Source of the DNA: Symbiodinium microadriaticum
Lineage: Eukaryota > Sar > Dinophyceae > Suessiales > Symbiodiniaceae
NCBI GenBank assembly: GCA_001939145.1
Contig: LSRX01000135.1
Span: 776,385-840,384 of the forward strand
DNA: 64,000 nucleotides
Reading direction: 5' to 3'
Part shown: positions 1-12,474 of the stretch, in pieces
Position numbering within the stretch: the first letter of the stretch is position 1
How the letters are laid out: each line of letters opens with the position of its first letter
The notes under the pieces: generated by a model
The model's database searches: none
What the model was told of the DNA's origin: nothing
Seen by the model: only the letters and a program-made list of their open reading frames with translations
Program-made: the position numbers and the translations under genes

Positions 1-126
1 CATACATGCATACATGCATACATGCATACATGCATACATGCATACATGCATACATGCATACATGCATACATGCATACATACATGCATACATGCATACATA
101 CATACATACATACATACATACATACA
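1..126. repeat. TACATGCA/TACA microsatellite
   Basis: Tandem TACATGCA units grade into TACA units. The open frames inside it are products of the repeat and are not genes. The array is cut by the window edge, so its full length is unknown. Confidence 0.97.
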
Positions 127-1017
127 CATAAAGCACGAGGAAGGTGCACTTGGAATGCCTACTGTTGACCGAAAACTAGAAATGACTGCCTGGAAATTCA
201 TTGGTCAATGATTTGCACCCTGGCAAGATCAGGATCGCGTGAGATGAATCGCCTGGCAGCCCTGAAAACCCTAAATCCGTTAAGCTCCCTCACACCGTCT
301 AACCCTAAAGCCCCTAAAGCCCCTCCAATATGGAAACCCCCTAAAAACCCTATAAGCCACGACAGCCGAAGCTGCGGCCGCGCTAGCCCGGGCCCGGCGC
401 CTCGAAGGAGCGCCGCATCACCTCTCGGCTTTGGGGGGCTTTTAGCGAGAGCCATGACAGCATCAGGCCTCTGCACGCCGCTGCTCTTCCGAGCGTAGCT
501 GCGCAGCAACCTTCAATTTTGGTTATCGGGCTCAGGAGTTCATGACATCACAACTGCGGTTTGGCATGCCGAGATGTGCAGCTTCGCTTGTACACTCCTG
601 CCGAGATGCAAGGCTCCTCCAGTCGCAGGCACCGGCAACTGCGGCTCTCAAAAAACTCGAAGTCTCTACAGCCCAGAGGGCCTAGATCCACCCGAGAAAC
701 TGCGAGCCAAGGCCGCAACAGCCATCTCGGGCAGCACGGAGGACGCTGCACCATGTGGCCGAAGCCTGGACATGATGGCTTTGAAGTTTCAGGGCTCCGG
801 GTTTGTGGCGTTTAGCCCGCAAAGTGTGCCATAACGGACATGAATATCTCGAAACTCACAATACCACGACCCGTACCGAAACCTCTGCGATTGTATTTCA
901 GCTCCATGAGACAGGTAGCACACAAAAACGATTCCACTTGCTACCGCGGACTTCTCTGCACCCAATTTCGGCAGCACGGATAGATGTACGTGTCTCTCTT
1001 TGTCTATATTCTATATT

Positions 1018-1185
1018 CTATCTATATATATATATATAGATAGATCGATAGATAGATATAGATCGCTATAATTATATTCAGAGGCATCGAAACCAACATC
1101 AGGATGATGATCATGATGATCATCATCATTATCATCGTCAGCATCATCATCATCATCATCATCATCATCGTCATCATCAGCACAA
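1018..1185. repeat. TA/GATA and CAT microsatellites
   Basis: A TA and GATA run at about 1018-1060 is followed by a CAT/TCA triplet array at about 1095-1185. The acidic poly-Asp open frame on the minus strand is just the triplet array translated. Confidence 0.95.
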
Positions 1186-2139
1186 CCATTAGTCATTATG
1201 GACACCGAGGTTCATCGCCATGGTCTCCTCTGTCCTCAACAGCTCCCTCACCACCATCACTACTATCTGGGTCGTAATCGTCCTCGCCGGCATCAGCACA
1301 ATTGCCATTCACAGGTAACTGCTTAGCCATTATTCTCTTAATCCATGTTCTTTTGTACGAACATGAGTTCTGAGCCCTTTCCCTGCTCTAGGACAGGAAC
1401 TCCAACTCTGCATGGAGAACTCCCACAGATAGTTGGTGGCGACGTCCCACGCCCTGAGCAAAGAGGGCTTGCCCTTGGGGCTTTGAGCAGCTGTGGTCTA
1501 GTTGTCAAGTTGATGCTTCAGGGCTCGGAATCTGGAAACAGGTGCACTGCAGCTGTACCAATTTCCAGAATTGACCTGTACGTGCATCTCCAATCCCGAT
1601 CCCAGACCTGTTTGACACAGGTGTGCATGCTTTTGCGGTCGGGAAAAGACCAGAAGCTTCACATGATCCGACATATGCAGGAGCAGCTGCAGCTCTGCAG
1701 CTTTTGGGGGACCAAACACTCAGCAACAAGTTGTGCACTTGAACTCCAGTGTCTTGAGACCTCCTCTACCGGGGAAACATCAAGAACACAACCAAAAGGT
1801 TACCTGCCCTTCCAGCAGCTGTCCGCTCCTGCAGCTCCACTGTCATCTTCTGGGGACCACTGGCGGTCAAGCAGTTCCTCCTTTGCAGGCAGAGTTGCCA
1901 TGTCATCAATTGCAGGATTCTTCACGTGCAAAGCCTAGCGGAGCTAGCGGTTTCTCTTCTCTCAGCAAGTATTTATCTTGACATGCCTGGCTAGTGGCGG
2001 CTTATCAGCCGCAAATAACCCTGAAGGCCCCTGAGCGGTTCACTGAGGCTCGGAACCATTCAAGGCGATGACTCGAGACCAGGGTTCCTTCGCAAGTCAG
2101 GGCGCCTTTCTGGCGTGTGGCGAGAGCAAACAGGGCCTC

Positions 2140-2142
2140 TAG

Positions 2143-2177
<35 letters not shown>

Positions 2178-2182
2178 GGAGA
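2140..2182. repeat. TG/GA dinucleotide repeat
   Basis: A (TG)n run directly followed by a (GA)n run. No other feature is seen at this site. Confidence 0.95.
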
Positions 2183-5100
2183 GACTAACACAAAATAGGA
2201 ATTCTATGGTAGTATGACCGTGTGTGCCGTGGGCCGATGATTGTAACGGCGGGGCTCTCAATTTGTCTTGTAAGTTCCAGCGCTGCCTGCGGCGGGAGTG
2301 GTTGTGCTTCGGCACAACGGAACGTGAACATGACACGTAAATGACCACTTCGGACGAAGAAGCGAAGCTTGTCATCAACACGGCTGGGCGGGGTCATCGG
2401 CTCGAGGAGTTGGTCATGGTGTGGTACTGCCAGTGATCATGCGGAGAACAGAGCTGGCTGTCGGCGGTCCCAACTCGCAGGCGTGACCGCAGGTCTTTTT
2501 GCGGCAAGGTGCCGAGGCCCACGATGATCCGATTAGCTTGAAGCGGCGGCATGCTTTCGGCGCCGCCCCACTGCAGAGCCGAGTCGCCGAAAACATGCCC
2601 TCCCATTGCTTCAGCATGCCGAGGATTAGCGAGAACATGTGGGAAATGCATCCTAATTTTCTGGGCGTGGGGCCTGCGCCCCAGTCCCACGGCGGATCTT
2701 CACCACTTCCGCCTAGGAGAAGCGAGAGCTTTCGTGCAGAAGTCCATGCCTCTGCTCAGAAAAGACAAGCTTTGGGTTGTGCTTTTGCAGTCTGACCTTT
2801 CAGACACTTTCGGAAGCTGCTGCAATAGTACTGGAGTCTTCGTGGTGTGCAATTGCCGGTTGATCCCAGTCCAAAGCGACACCGATGCAACGGATCTCCC
2901 ATCATTGGCAGCAGACTCGTTTGGACAACTGGCCTTTCCAAATTCCCACCCATCTTTGAGAAGTAAGTAGCTGATGCAAAACCAAGGTCTGTCAAGTGAA
3001 GAGAGAGCGCTGCAACTTCAGCAGCTGGGAGTCAAACTCCCACCACGGCACACCAAAACCAAGTGGACCTGCCAACGAACAAACAAACTGTTTCCTTGGC
3101 GTGCAAGGGCAACTGCTCCGCTCTTATTACTTTCCCAGCAAGCTGAATACATTCGCAGGTGCTTCTCGGCAGCGTGCACGCCATACCCAATCAAAAGCAT
3201 GCGGGCTGACCGGAGCGGCATGCAGCAGCAAACCTCGATCAGAGCATGCCTAGCCGCACACAGACTGACATCTCGTGGGAATGACAACTTAGCGCGACTT
3301 CCGAACTGATAATGGGAGGTCTGGGCTCCCCAAGTTAAATTGATCTCAGCAGCATCGGAACACAAGGAGAACCGCTCGCAAACAGGAGGTAGCTACTCCA
3401 CACCCGAACCCGGATTAAAGGTTGAAGAAGCCTGGCCAAATCCAAAGCCCTAGGGATCGATGCAGCCGCATCCAAGTGGCCATTGCGGGAAGCCGCATCT
3501 GGTAGCTTCAGAAACAGAGCCTGGCAACGAATTTGGAGGATTCACGCCGTTTACGCATAAGCGGTGCCCACACCGAGCGCCACCCAGCAGCAAGCTTCAT
3601 AGTCATGTTTGAGTTTTGTAGACTCCGGACAAACAGTCCTGCACTAGCTTGATCCGCCAGGCGTTTGGTAACACCTTGGGGACTTGGGGCCTGCTGTCAT
3701 TTGATAGCCTCACCTACGCAATGTGGGTTTGCGCGGCGGGTCTTCAAAAAAGCAAGGGACGCCACAGAAAGCAGCGCACTAGCATGCACTACGCGCAAAA
3801 GTCAATGGGGAGGTGGGCGCCTTGCTCCTTGAGTTGGAAAGACGCCCGTAGTGCAGTAGACGTAAGGCGTCGGACTCCATTGGAGGGGTGGGGCAGTGTC
3901 ATCGTCGTCATCATGATCATGGGCGTCGTCATGCGGATGATGAGGGTGATGAGGGTCATGATGATGGTTGCGACAATGGTGATAGTCATGATGACCTTGA
4001 CTGTATCACCAGTCGTGGACACGATAACTCCTGCGGGATGCTTCTCAGGACCATGTAAAGAGCACCTCGTCCCAACGCAGGCAGACTCCAGAAGGAACCT
4101 CGGCGACGCATTAAATCATTTCGGGTCTGCAGCGCCATCTCTGGCGGCCGGATTGGATGAGAGGGGTGCGAGGATGTTCCGAATTTTGGGATTGCTCTGC
4201 TAAGTCATGCTGCGGACAGGTAAGGTTAGGGGGTTCGGGGTCGAACTGAACAAACAGATTGAGGCAAGCCACACAGCACTGCTGGCAAAACCACCCTCGT
4301 GCGTGTGGTCCAAGGATAGGGGGCAGGGTTGAGGGGTTGGGGTCCAGGGTTCAAGCAGAACACCTCTGATGCGCGAGCTTGACGAGTTGGCAGCTGAACC
4401 ACTTCCGCAAACAATGAGCAGAGTCGCCCCTGACAACCCAAAACTTCGCGTCGAGCGAAATCCACACTCACATGAAGCCGGGAAGACGACCGGAACAATT
4501 CAGAGCAGCTGTGTCACATGCAGACTTTTCATCGCTTCTCTGTGCGCACTGCAAACGAACCAGCTCGCATGTCCCCAAGCTAAGATGCTGAATCCGCCAC
4601 AAACATTTCAGAGAGCCCACTCAAATGAGTCGAAAAGACAGAGCGAGAAGCTCGGAACCTTGCACAAAGCCCCGCCCGAGCAATTTCGAATCTCCACTCC
4701 GGGCCACCACGCCGCTCGACTGCGCAGCCGCGTGGCGCCGAAGGACACTTGCCACAACAGCTCCCTGCCTGGCAGGTTGGGGTTTTGGCCGTTTGGCGAC
4801 GTGTTGTTGCCGCCCGGCTTGAGGTCAAGTCTCTGTTTTCAGTGTTGGTGGCGGCCGTGATGGTGTTGGTGTCTCTGGCGGTGGTCGTCGGTCTTCTAGT
4901 CAAGTTCCGATAGTCTTCATCATCGTGGCCTGTTGTCATTGTTGTTGCTGCGTATACCGTTGTGCTTACCATTCACCACTTTCTGTGCCTGATGATGTTC
5001 GAATGCCGTTTTTTGTCATTGTTGCCACTATGCTTGTTATACTGTTGCTATAGCCACTCACACTGAGATCCTGCACGCAACACTTTTGGAGTTGCACTCA

Positions 5101-5721
5101 CTTTCGTGCAGTCCTACGTCGACAGCAGCCCATCCAGCTTAGCTGCACTGACATGAACTGAGCCCATTTCTCACTGCCTGGCACTATGCTGCCAAACCTA
5201 CAGTCTGTGCAACTTGCATCCGTTCGGTGCAAAGATGCCTGCCGCATCTGCGTCATCCAAGTAGTCCAAAAAGGCTTTTCCTGACATCTTTGCTAGGACT
5301 TAGAGACTTCTTGGTGCAGGGATTCTGGAAGTCGGCTCTGGACTCCCTTGGAGAGTGAGTCCGGTCATGTAAAGAATCTCGACATGAAGTATAGTTAGTT
5401 TCATTCAATGGCGACAAGAAAGATATGTCGAAAGTGAACGGAAAAGCGCGGTGCCCCAAAGCGAACAAAAGGACGCAGCAATCCTGAGAAGCTAATCAAC
5501 TGTGCAACAGTCCTTCCAATAGCCGCAGGCAGAGCTGCCAGGAGCCAGGCCTCAAAGCTGTGTCAATGCGTGTAACCGGACACCGGCCAAAGACTGGAGA
5601 TGAGAAAACACGGAGGCTCGTGGTGCATCTGCATTAATATATTGTCGTTGGTGGACGCACACTTCGACACTCGACAGTTCCAACCGTTGTGTACTCACCT
5701 CCGGCGCCACGGAGCTCCGAG

Positions 5722-5790
5722 GGTTGGAGGCAGAGCTGCTGCAGAAGGAAGTAGAAGGCGCCGTTGCTGGAGCTACTCTGGCGCGTGCAT
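5722..5790 (+). CDS. Candidate single exon, coiled-coil-like
   Basis: After an AG|G acceptor at 5720-5722 the plus strand reads LEAELLQKEVEGAVAGA, an amphipathic acidic/leucine pattern typical of coiled coils and unlike the neighbouring noise. GC dinucleotides that could act as donors lie shortly downstream. No neighbouring exon of the same protein was found, so the gene is not identified. It could also be a chance open stretch in GC-rich DNA. Confidence 0.28.
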
Positions 5791-5995
5791 CCGTTTTTGA
5801 CGAGGGCTGCAGTTATAGCGCTTTACAGGGCTCAGGAACCCCCGAGCAGTCTCTACATAGCAGGAGAGGCCCGTCACTTGAGCCTGTACATTGTGACAGT
5901 CTGGGCTCATCAGAAGCAAAAGCACTGTACATCAGCTGTTGAACATCTAAAGCAATCTACTAGGCATCTGCACTGTTGGCAGGGGGTGACTTGAC

Positions 5996-8900
5996 TTAGG
6001 CACCCGCAATCACCGATTGCCGTGCCATTGCAGTCTCCAGGATCACATCGGTAGCTCGTGCGACTCCCCCCGCCGACCGCATGCGGTCGCTGAGGCCTTG
6101 GGCCGCCTGTCGGAAAGGGTTGCCAGGTGCGACGTCCACCAACTGTCGGATGGAAGAGTGCAAGGCGCTGCTGCTGAGGGTCTTCAAGGGCCGAACAAAA
6201 GCGACGCCGGCTCCGGCCTCAGCGACGGACTGGCTGTTGGGGACCTGGTCTCCGAAGAGTGGCACGCCGACCAGGGGGATGCCAAATCGAAGTGCCTCGT
6301 GCATGCTGTTGGCACCGCAGTGCGAAAGGAAAGCGTGGCACTTGGGGAGAAGCTCGATCTGCGGCACAGTCTCACGAACGATGAAGTTCGAAGGTGGAGC
6401 AGGCAGGCCTTCCAGCACGTCGGGCTGACAGCCCACCACCAGAACAACCAAGAGGTCCTCCTCCTCTCTCAGGGCTTCGAAGGCCGTACGGAAGACGTGT
6501 TGGATAATCTCCTTGCCGGTGCAGTTCTCCAGACCGTTGTTGAGCGCCTGTGCACCGAACTTTTCATCCCAGAAGTGGGAGTTCGCAACGGTGCCCAGGG
6601 AGATCAGAACAAGGCGCTTCGGCGCAGCGAGAGCGCTTTCGATGACATCCCAGGGAAAGCCGCTGGACGGCTTTGGCTCAGCATCGCAAGCTGACGGATG
6701 GGAAACGCGCTTCACCTGCTTGCTTGTCACGAGGAAGACAACCACAGTCACTGACAAGCGTGTGGATAGAGAGGCAGACAAAAACACCTGTTCATACATA
6801 CATACGTCCATCCGTACATACATACATTCATTCATTCATAAAACTATCTACCTAGCTGCCTGTTTACCGATCTGTTCGTTTGCAGACTTACAGTTACCTC
6901 GTGTTAAGCACTCCTTGGCCCCAACTTTGGCCGGAGGGTGTGTTCTAGTCGCAGCGACTACGAAATCTCCCACCCACCAGGGCCTCAAACCGTAAATTTT
7001 GGCCCTTTGCCACCTTGGTGTCCAGAAGGGGGCCGACGCATGTGAAGGGAAAATTTCCAAATCGCTCGCGCTGCATTCCCGCTGCTGGCGGCACGAAGAG
7101 CCCGTCGATGGTGGTGACGATGCTTCGCTGTGGGGAGTAGAACCTGGTGCACTCAAGGTTTGCTTCCCATCCACTGAAGCCCTCTCCCTTTCCTTCTTGC
7201 ATTGGACCACTTTGAATGCCAAGACGCTCCATCAAACCACCGAAGCGAAAGACGTCCACGCCGTACATCTCCTGGATCTCCCTCCGTGCACGGCGAACAA
7301 CCTGGGGGCAACAACAATTCAGACTCACGGAATTTGCGAAAGGGGTGTGACGCTTGCGACGGTGCTCAAACCCAGCCCTGTCGGGTGTGAGAAAGTCTCC
7401 TTCATTGGCTTCTTCCGATGTAGAAAATAAAAAATCTACGTAAGAATTACTTGAGTCATTCATAAGCAGAATCACGAACAGTCTTTATCGTGGTAGGCAT
7501 TCTGCGTCAGGATCGGGAATCTTGTCACCACCATCGATTCTTCATCCCGCATTACTCCCGCTTCGCCCTCACTTCCCCACAATCTTCATGCTCTAACCTC
7601 CTAGAGTAGGAGTATAAACTTCATCTCAGGAAGCCCACCTCATTGGACTCCCACTTCGCAGTCACCTCCGCCGGTCTGGCGATGACTCCCGGACCAGGCA
7701 TAGTCAGCCTCGCAAAAGATTTTGAGGGTTTCTCCGTTTGGACCTGGCTTCGGGACATGGAGGAGTGGCTTCGACAGGATTAGATCGGGTTCGGAACAGA
7801 GTTGGTCCTTCGAGCCTTGGAGACTAAAGCGGCAAAGGGGCGTGCTCACAGCAGGAACGCCCAGGACGTGCGCTGCCACCTGCGAGATCGAAGTGCTCTT
7901 TGGGACTCCGTTTCGTTCCTTCGCACGTGACGGCACCGGAAAGGGAATCAAAGAGATCAATAAGGTCCCAAGTGTTCGAACATGTTCGAACTCTTCGTCC
8001 AAACCTCAGAAAAACCACAAGTCCGGCCAGGGCGTGGGGCAAGAAGGGGTCGTGCACGATCGCCGTGACCGGCGGGCTGAGGCTTTTCCTCATTGGGAGA
8101 CACTGGCCCAGGAGCCCCAAAGGCAAACTCAGGAAAACTGAACCCAAAAGGGAAAACGGCTCCGCCATGCTCCGCCAGGCTACAGCTGGGAGATGAGCCC
8201 CGGGAGCTGCGAGGCAGCCACGGGCATGAGGAAGATGGGGAACCTGGGTCTGTGGTGCTTGCCGGGATTTTTGACGTAGTTGTGGTGTCGCAGGGCTTGT
8301 AGGATTTTAACCATGGGGTCCATCGGGGCATCGGAAACTATGAAGCATACAGGCGTAGTTCTGCCGTCTGATTGGTCAGTGTGGCCCATGCAGCAGGTAG
8401 CATGCTACAGCAGTCCGGAGGAGAGGAATACCAGTGGGCGAATTGGTCGTACCTTTCTGTATTGAGTGTCTAGCTTGATTCCAGCTCAGGGCCTCGGATG
8501 GTCTGCGGTTGGCGGAAAGAGCAAGGCCAAGGAGCTCGTAGTCCTCGGGCGGCATCCCTTCCGGCACGTACTTCGCCTTCTGCTCTTCGTTGAGGACTTT
8601 GAACTCCTCAGAGTACAAAGGCTCGAAAGGCTTCGCAGAGGGCTCCACATGGGAATGTCAGTAGTAAATAAGTCGGATTGCTAGGGGGAGAATTACGGAG
8701 AAGGGGGGCATGCTAGACGGCCTCTGCCGAGAACTTCACTCCGAGACTGTCCTCCAGGAGTTGCCAGGTGGCTCCCGCGGCCTCGACCACCTTCCAGAAG
8801 TTTCCACTCGATCACGGTCTCTTGGGTTTCGGGTGTAGGCTGCTTAAGATCGCTCAAAGCTTGTGCCCAAATTCGCTCGGTGGCCTGACGCATCTGCGGG

Positions 8901-9225
8901 GGGACAAAGTAGGTCACGGCCACGCCTCGCGAGCCTCCAAGAAACTGGTGTACCGGGGTTGATATACATATTCGCCGCTTCTGTCAGGAGACATCAGCAG
9001 GAGCGGCAGCATACCAAGTATGCTCATGACTCATGAGTACGACTGCTATCATTCTTGTCCGCTCCTTTGTATCGGCTTCAACTACGAAGTGGCAGCCTTG
9101 GTGAAAGGTGACGACAAGTCCCGGATCACTAACTCAGACGCGAGGCGTAGTTCAGCCACCACCGGCAGGGTCGGGTTCATGTGCCCGGCAGATGGAATGT
9201 TGACGAACACGATGTGCTGCACCAT
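5996..9225 (-). CDS. UDP-glycosyltransferase, MGT-like (11 exons)
   Basis: Transfers a sugar from a nucleotide-sugar to a small acceptor; the acceptor cannot be told. Exons on the minus strand are 9225-9147, 8934-8885, 8790-8722, 8606-8536, 8243-8184, 8076-8028, 7879-7848, 7708-7639, 7301-7228, 7143-7014 and 6715-5996. All phases agree and total 468 codons including the stop. The N terminus HIVFVNIPSAGHMNPTLP is the family's acceptor-side start with its catalytic-type His in GH. HDPFLPHAL and VTTIDGLFVPP follow. The C-terminal nucleotide-sugar site starts SHCGANSMHEALRFGIP at about residue 359 and ends in GDQ near 387 (H..G.NS..E...G.P, then DQ). Length matches bacterial macrolide-type glycosyltransferases and UGTs. 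Donors are six GC, three GT and one GA; acceptors are AG|G except AG|C before 8076. The Met at 9225 was chosen because it directly precedes the conserved first strand. No signal peptide or membrane anchor is seen, so a soluble enzyme is likely. The bacterial-like family suggests old transfer, which is inference. Confidence 0.9.
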
Positions 9226-10683
9226 TACGGATGAACCTTTGATCTCGCGAACATGCTGAGCGGGGTATGTAGATGCTGCGACTTGCAGTTTGAGTGAGAA
9301 TGCGCGATAGAACAATCACCCCAACAAAACGATAAGATCTCATTCATGCATCGTTTGAAAAGGCTATGACGACAGGAACACGTCCTCCTGAACATGATGA
9401 GAAATCGAAATTCAAGCTCAGGCAGCAGAACAAGAATCTCCATTTATCGCTGATTAGAGCTTTCATGCTTCCGGAACCCATGCAGTCACCTCAGGGTTGA
9501 TCGGTGGCCGGTCTAGTCTTGTTTCAAAACCGCGGGTGGGGTGCTTCCCTTCATACCTGGGCTTGACTTCGTTCCTTGCCCAAGAGGCTTATCCTTCTGC
9601 GATCGGAGGCGATGAGGGGATGACTGGAGAGCTGAAACGGCTTCGGTAGCGCCCGCATGGTTCCAAAAGGATTTCTTTCCGAAGGCCGCAGCGAAACGCC
9701 GCAGCGAAACGCCTCTAGGTCCCTCCGTAAGAGCCGAGCTGAACAGCAGCATCGGTGCTGCCAGAGTTGTCTCTGCCCAACACCTTCCATAGTGAAGCGT
9801 GTGACCCTTCAAGCCGTGACGTTTTAGAATCGAGTATCGGTGCGACTGTACTTCGAGCAATCAATGTCTGCACGACGATCCCTGGACCTTCTGCTCGACC
9901 TGCCTCCGGAGGAGGCACTGGCTGCAGTATCTTGCTGGGCACCTGCGGGTCCATGCTGATGTCGCGCTCTGCTTCCCTATTCACACACACACACACACAC
10001 TCTAAAGAGAGATCGAGGCGCCAGACATCAAAATGAGCCCTCCCACCTCGGGCTTCAGCAGGCCTCGTGGCTGGAGGCTCGAAGCTTGAAGTTTGGATGA
10101 CCCGATCGGGCACTAGAATCCAGAGCAAGTCGCCATGAAATCGTGTTGGAATTTCGCACTTCTGTGAAGGATCGTAGTTAGAGGCGACTGCAACTATGAG
10201 AAGCCTTGGGCCTCGGCCATGGTGACATGTCTTTCACAGTCACTTCGCACAGACACAGCTCCAAAATCAACACGGGCACTGTCTCGGAGAGCGGCTAGTC
10301 TCGAGTTCAGCGTAGATGTCCTCTATCACGCCGCGCTCCTGCGCTGAATAGGTTAAAGGAGAGGATTAAAGGACAATGCCGGCTGGATTATCATGAAATC
10401 CCTGACAGATGCACATGAGTCACTCATGCACTCATGCATGCTATCGTCTTGAAGAGCGATATGTCCGGAGTTTGTGCGGGACTCGTCCCAGGCTCAGCTA
10501 GCTGCCAGCTAGCTCCTTCTAGTGAAGTTCCACATCTCTACACTAACAGGAAATTTTCGGCGGCCGTCCGTGATCTTCTCCCGATGGAATCTGCATCTTG
10601 GTCCGGAGCTCGGCAAAATGAAACATGCCGGTGAGATGGTAGGAGCTTAGATGCTTAGTATCACTCATAAAATCTGCCCTCAT
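9226..10683. other. Region upstream of the glycosyltransferase, no firm gene
   Basis: Just upstream of the glycosyltransferase start, AG dinucleotides on the minus strand could serve as spliced-leader acceptor sites, but none can be singled out. A short minus-strand stretch near 9905-9960 reads SMDPQVPSKILQPVPPPEA and could be an isolated exon; no partner exon was found. A CA microsatellite lies at about 9979-9999. Nothing else was recognised. Confidence 0.5.
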
Positions 10684-10760
10684 AACACCCGAAACCCTAA
10701 ACCCTAAACTTTAGGGTTCGTGCCCTCCAAACCCTAAACCTCTAAGCCTCCAAATCCTCC
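10684..10760. repeat. Degenerate CCCTAAA run
   Basis: Several CCCTAAA and near-copies with one inverted TTTAGGG, about 400 bp from the triplet array at the LINE A 3' end. This matches the plant/dinoflagellate-type telomere unit but is interstitial. Confidence 0.85.
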
Positions 10761-11149
10761 GAAGCCTGGGCTCAACCTGGAGGGCTCCTCGAGGTAACGC
10801 TGCAAGGCCGCTGGGTCTTCCTGAAGCTCCGGCCTTCGTTTCGGCGGCTCGGGGTCTGAGGCTCAGAAGCCTATATTATGCTACACTAGACTATACTGTA
10901 CTATTGTTTTGCCGCCCTACCCCCCCGCAACGAGTTAAAAGTACGCGAACTTCGGCACGGGCGAGCACCAGCTGGTTTCCCTCGACCAAGACAGAGAGCT
11001 CCATACAAAGGTTCCCCCCGCCTTGTTCATCCTTGCCACCCCATACACACGCATTACACGTATTCCTAAAATATGCAAAACGCAGGGGTAGACTTCGACC
11101 CCTGAACCTGGTTATAATAGTAATGGTTTTGATGCTGGTGGTCAAAGCG

Positions 11150-11207
11150 GCGGTGGTGGTGGTGGTGGTGGTGGTGGTGGCGGCGGCGGGGGTGGTGGTG
11201 GTAGTAT

Positions 11208-11254
<47 letters not shown>

Positions 11255-11590
11255 ACAGCAGCAGCAGATGCAGCAGCAACTACAACAACAACAACAACAA
11301 CAACTACTACTACTACTACTACTACTACTACGACTACGACTACGACTACCACTACGACTACTACTACGACGACTACGACTACGACTACGACTACGACTAC
11401 GACTACGACTACGACTACGACTACGACTACGACGACGACGACGACGACGACGACGACTACGGCTACGGCTACGGCTACGGCTACGGCTACGACTACGACT
11501 ACGACTACGACTACGACTACGACTACTACCACGACTACGACTACGACTACGACTACTACGACTACGACGACGACGACGACTACTACTACC
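11150..11590. repeat. Long triplet array (GGT/AGT, then TAC/GAC)
   Basis: About 440 bp of GGT, AGT, then TAC, GAC and GGC-type triplets with changing composition. The predicted poly-Thr, poly-Val and Ser/Arg proteins here are repeat artefacts in all six frames. The array begins exactly where the LINE A 3' end stops, so in LINE orientation it is a GTA/GTC tail. Confidence 0.97.
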
Positions 11591-11658
11591 TTGTTGTGTT
11601 TTGTGGAGCGACCAGCAGGATGCCCAAGAATGGTCCTGCCAGCCGCCGTGGGAGTCCT

Positions 11659-12150
11659 TCAGGTCTCGCACGCATCCCATTCCTCAGCCACGTTCTCAGC
11701 GAGGGTGAGGGCTCTGATCTCCCATCTGACAGCTTCCTCACGTGCCCGAAGGCAACGTTGGCGAAGCGACCCAGTGGCACGCCGCCGGGTTAATCTGCTA
11801 GCAGCGCCGTCGGCACGTTCGTTGATGGAGCGGAGCCTCTGCAACGAGACACTGTCACTGCCACGCCACCCGACAGGAGTTGGCTTGCCATGGCTGGGCA
11901 CCCAGATGACGTCAACCTCGATGCCAAGCGACCGCAGCTGAACCTTCAGCGACTGAAAGAGCGTCAGGTAGAAAACGAGGCACCCGTGACCTTTCCAGGC
12001 GTCGATCGCCGCCTTACAGTCTACCGCAATGACTGCCCTTCCCGGCACACCAGCTTGCCGGAGACCCTGAAGACAAAGTCGCAGGCCATCGAGCTCAGCC
12101 TTGTAAGAAGATTGGTCCTCGCCTTGGAGTCCACAAGCGTAGGCGCCCCC
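11659..12150 (-). pseudogene. LINE A RNase H domain
   Basis: In two adjoining frames it reads YKAELDGLRLCLQGL (the catalytic Glu helix), VIAVDCKAAIDAW (second Asp), WVPSHGKPTPVGW and SINERADGAA (the C-terminal Asp). This order is that of the RNase HI domains found after reverse transcriptase in some LINE clades. The first beta-strand with its Asp seems lost at the deletion joint. At least one frame change separates the Glu and Asp motifs. Confidence 0.75.
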
Positions 12151-12267
12151 ATGGCCACTGCCCTTGGCGCCTCATCGACGCCCTCAAGCTGCAGCAACTT
12201 GCCAGGGAGCTTACTAACAACGGCACACCGCCGCATGGAATTTGCATCAGCAGCGCCAGAAAAGATA

Positions 12268-12474
12268 TCAAAGCCCGAGCACGCGGGGCCACGACGGCAC
12301 GTTGACATCGATCTCCTGCAAACAGCAAATGTCAAGGCCCTGGGCTTGCATCACCGCGATCACAGCCAGCACCTTGCTCGCCAAGCCTTTGCCGACATTC
12401 ATGGTACCGACTCGAGTCACTCGGCCCTCTGCTGCAGACGTCGTCGTCATGGCTTCTGCATCAATCGGCGGCAT
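12268..12474 (-). pseudogene. LINE A endonuclease N-terminal stub
   Basis: The frame reads VTRVGTMNVGKGLASKVLAV and then DICCLQEIDVN, which are the first strand (TMNV) and the QE motif of AP-like endonucleases in non-LTR elements. The frame ends 67 codons in, before the GDFN and SDH motifs. The RNase H domain starts about 120 bp downstream, so the C-terminal endonuclease and all of the reverse transcriptase are missing. Confidence 0.7.

Larger units (their letters stand above)
131..5721. other. Long stretch without a recognisable gene
   Basis: No protein family could be recognised on either strand. The stretch holds short CCCTAAA-like runs near 260-350, a GATA/TA and CAT microsatellite at 1018-1185, a TG/GA microsatellite at 2140-2182 and a degenerate GAT-rich stretch near 3895-4000. 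Open frames up to 197 codons (for example 1345-1938 plus, 3649-4203 plus) have no motif, no AG|G exon pattern that I could follow, and overlap repeats. Small exons may be hidden here, because exons in this genome can be as short as about 22 nt. Confidence 0.6.

Noticed and set aside
3649-4203. A 184-codon plus-strand frame with a Met/Val/Ile-rich middle
   Set aside because: The hydrophobic part is a degenerate GAT repeat; the rest has no motif or splice pattern.
6017-6694. A 225-codon plus-strand frame
   Set aside because: It is the antisense of the large last exon of the glycosyltransferase.
10904-11941. A 345-codon plus-strand frame rich in Thr and its minus-strand Val-rich partner
   Set aside because: Both are translations of the TAC/GAC triplet array; flanking residues come from LINE antisense and noise.
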